The notes beneath the pieces were generated by a model that saw nothing but the letters and a program-made list of their open reading frames with translations, had not been told where the DNA came from and made no database searches. From Oligosphaera ethanolica (lineage in GTDB: Bacteria; Verrucomicrobiota; Lentisphaeria; Oligosphaerales; Oligosphaeraceae), in assembly GCF_030814695.1 (NCBI RefSeq), contig NZ_JAUSVL010000001.1:3818227-3882226 (forward strand): a stretch of 64,000 nt of DNA, in the 5' to 3' direction. Of the stretch, positions 63,135 through 64,000 are shown piece after piece. The position numbers were made by a program, and so were the translations under genes. Each line of letters starts with the position of its first letter. Position 1 is the first letter of the stretch.

Positions 63135-63466
63135 TGACGAAGCGACGTATGCTTGACCGTTGTATGACTGGGGATCGCTGGGTAGAGACAACTCGCGAGC
63201 TGAAGTTACGACATTTCAACGAGTTGTGTTGGTTTCTTTTGTTTGACCGTTGTTTGACTGGCGAAGCTCAAGCGGTGGAAAAGCGAATCATGGGGTTGTC
63301 GCTGGGACAGCCCTGGGCGGCAACAGTCGAGGATTCCTTGAGCGTGAAGAATGGTGGCCGCCGCCGGCCCCAGCGCGGCGTTGAGCCCAAACGGACCGCT
63401 GCCGACGAAATCGCGGAGCAGGACCATACCGACAAACAGCCCCAACGTAAGAAAGATATGCGATGA
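63131..63466 (+). CDS. Small ORF between AlbA_2 gene and hsdS
   Basis: 111 residues, overlapping its neighbours by ATGA on both sides. The C-terminal half is Lys/Arg/Gln-rich and disordered-looking. The segment AVEKRIMGL repeats the end of HsdM (AVEKRIMGL), and the DNA matches too: 27 bases at 63272 against 61624 with three differences. It may be a leftover of an hsdM 3' end created when the AlbA_2 gene entered the operon, or a short coupling ORF. No function recognised. Confidence 0.4.
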   Translation: MMTKRRMLDRCMTGDRWVETTRELKLRHFNELCWFLLFDRCLTGEAQAVEKRIMGLSLGQPWAATVEDSLSVKNGGRRRPQRGVEPKRTAADEIAEQDHTDKQPQRKKDMR

Positions 63467-64000
63467 ATCCAGGGATCATGATGGCTTCACAGGAAGGCAC
63501 TAGGACAGGAAGAAGTGAAGACGTTGGCAGACGTCTGAAATACATTGCGCCGCTTCGAAATGAACGAACGGATGCAACCTCTGAGCAAGCCGACTACTTA
63601 GGGCTGGAAAACATTCAATCCTGGACCGGAAAGCTGTTGCCCATTGCAACCTCAGATACTTCCGAAGGTGATGATTCCACAACCGGAACGGCAAATGTTT
63701 ACTATTCCGGTGATGTGCTATTCGGAAAACTGCGCCCTTATTTGGCGAAAGCGTTTCATGCCGACCAAGACGGTGTGTGCAGCACCGAACTTCTGGTGTT
63801 AAAACCACAACCGTATATGCATCCGCGTTTTCTGTTTTATTCACTGCTATCGCCTATTTTTGTGGGCCAAGTAGACGCCTCCGCATATGGTGCTAAGATG
63901 CCTCGTGCAAACTGGGAGTGCATCGGATCGATGAAACTTCCGACCCCTTCCTATGTAACCCAGCGTCTGATTGCGGACTATCTTGACCGTGAGACCTCGC
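63463..64000 (+). CDS. hsdS: Type I restriction specificity subunit, partial
   Basis: The frame from the ATG at 63463 stays open to the window edge (179 codons). The encoded start of the first target recognition domain is recognisable: RRLKYIAPLRNER, YLGLENIQSWTGKL, YYSGDVLFGKLRPYLAKAF, CSTELLVLKP, and the distal AYGAKMPRANWECIGSMKLP leading to the first conserved helix (QRLIADYLDRET). HsdS directs HsdM and HsdR to the DNA target. The 3' part lies outside the window. Confidence 0.88.
   Translation, partial: MNPGIMMASQEGTRTGRSEDVGRRLKYIAPLRNERTDATSEQADYLGLENIQSWTGKLLPIATSDTSEGDDSTTGTANVYYSGDVLFGKLRPYLAKAFHADQDGVCSTELLVLKPQPYMHPRFLFYSLLSPIFVGQVDASAYGAKMPRANWECIGSMKLPTPSYVTQRLIADYLDRETS

Overview
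The window is about 60 percent GC bacterial chromosome. The best guess is an anaerobic member of the PVC superphylum, probably Lentisphaerota. This is inferred from gene content: a 716-residue GreA with a long N-terminal extension of the kind known in Chlamydiae, a glycyl radical enzyme with its activase, and carbohydrate-processing families common in that group (GH28, DUF6259, DUF4832, a sialidase fold). No rRNA or marker set is present to prove it.

Layout. 0.2-5.5 kb holds housekeeping genes (HAD hydrolase, rnc, efp, an XRE regulator, hisH-hisF), with a gene-poor AT-rich interval carrying two tandem stem-loops whose loops contain the anti-Shine-Dalgarno string CTCCTCCC. 5.5-6.4 kb is a repeat block with four perfect-period 117-bp units. 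6.5-9.6 kb is an arsenic operon (permease, small Cys-rich protein, arsC, acr3) without arsR. 10.4-16.1 kb is a tripartite RND efflux operon. 16.2-22.5 kb holds an epimerase, a DUF6259 protein, an esterase, a nitrilase-fold amidase and an M14 peptidase. 22.8-30.9 kb holds comM, recJ, a sigma54-type activator, a lipoprotein and long greA. 32-35.5 kb holds a secreted esterase and a tail-anchored Ala/Pro-rich protein.

A 7.4-kb integrated element (36194-43568) sits in a tRNA-Leu(UAG) gene. It is bounded by 63-bp direct repeats and encodes a tyrosine integrase, a protein of unknown function, two paralogous HTH proteins, two small coupled genes and a Toprim/AAA primase-helicase. Next to the helicase gene lies a palindrome with CTTTTTCG repeats that may be its origin. 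The gene set looks like a self-replicating satellite or small integrative element; no capsid, relaxase or cargo gene was recognised.

44-51 kb holds a DUF4832 protein, a zinc-finger/membrane trio, a sialidase-like protein, an HpcH/HpaI-type aldolase and a GH28 protein. 51-58 kb holds an AlbA_2 ATPase, a glycyl radical enzyme and its activase. The last two are separated by composite repeats and a broken second AlbA_2 gene. The right edge carries a type I modification locus (hsdM, a third AlbA_2 gene, a small ORF, start of hsdS) joined by 4-bp start/stop overlaps; hsdR is not in view.

Intergenic regions carry several families of dispersed repeats: a 117-bp unit (A), a multi-hairpin unit (B) usually joined to A at TTTCATAGGAG, a TIR-bounded element (C) containing the B hairpins, a TIR-bounded element (D), and a 188-bp element with perfect 20-bp inverted ends. 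Some B hairpins show paired substitutions between copies.
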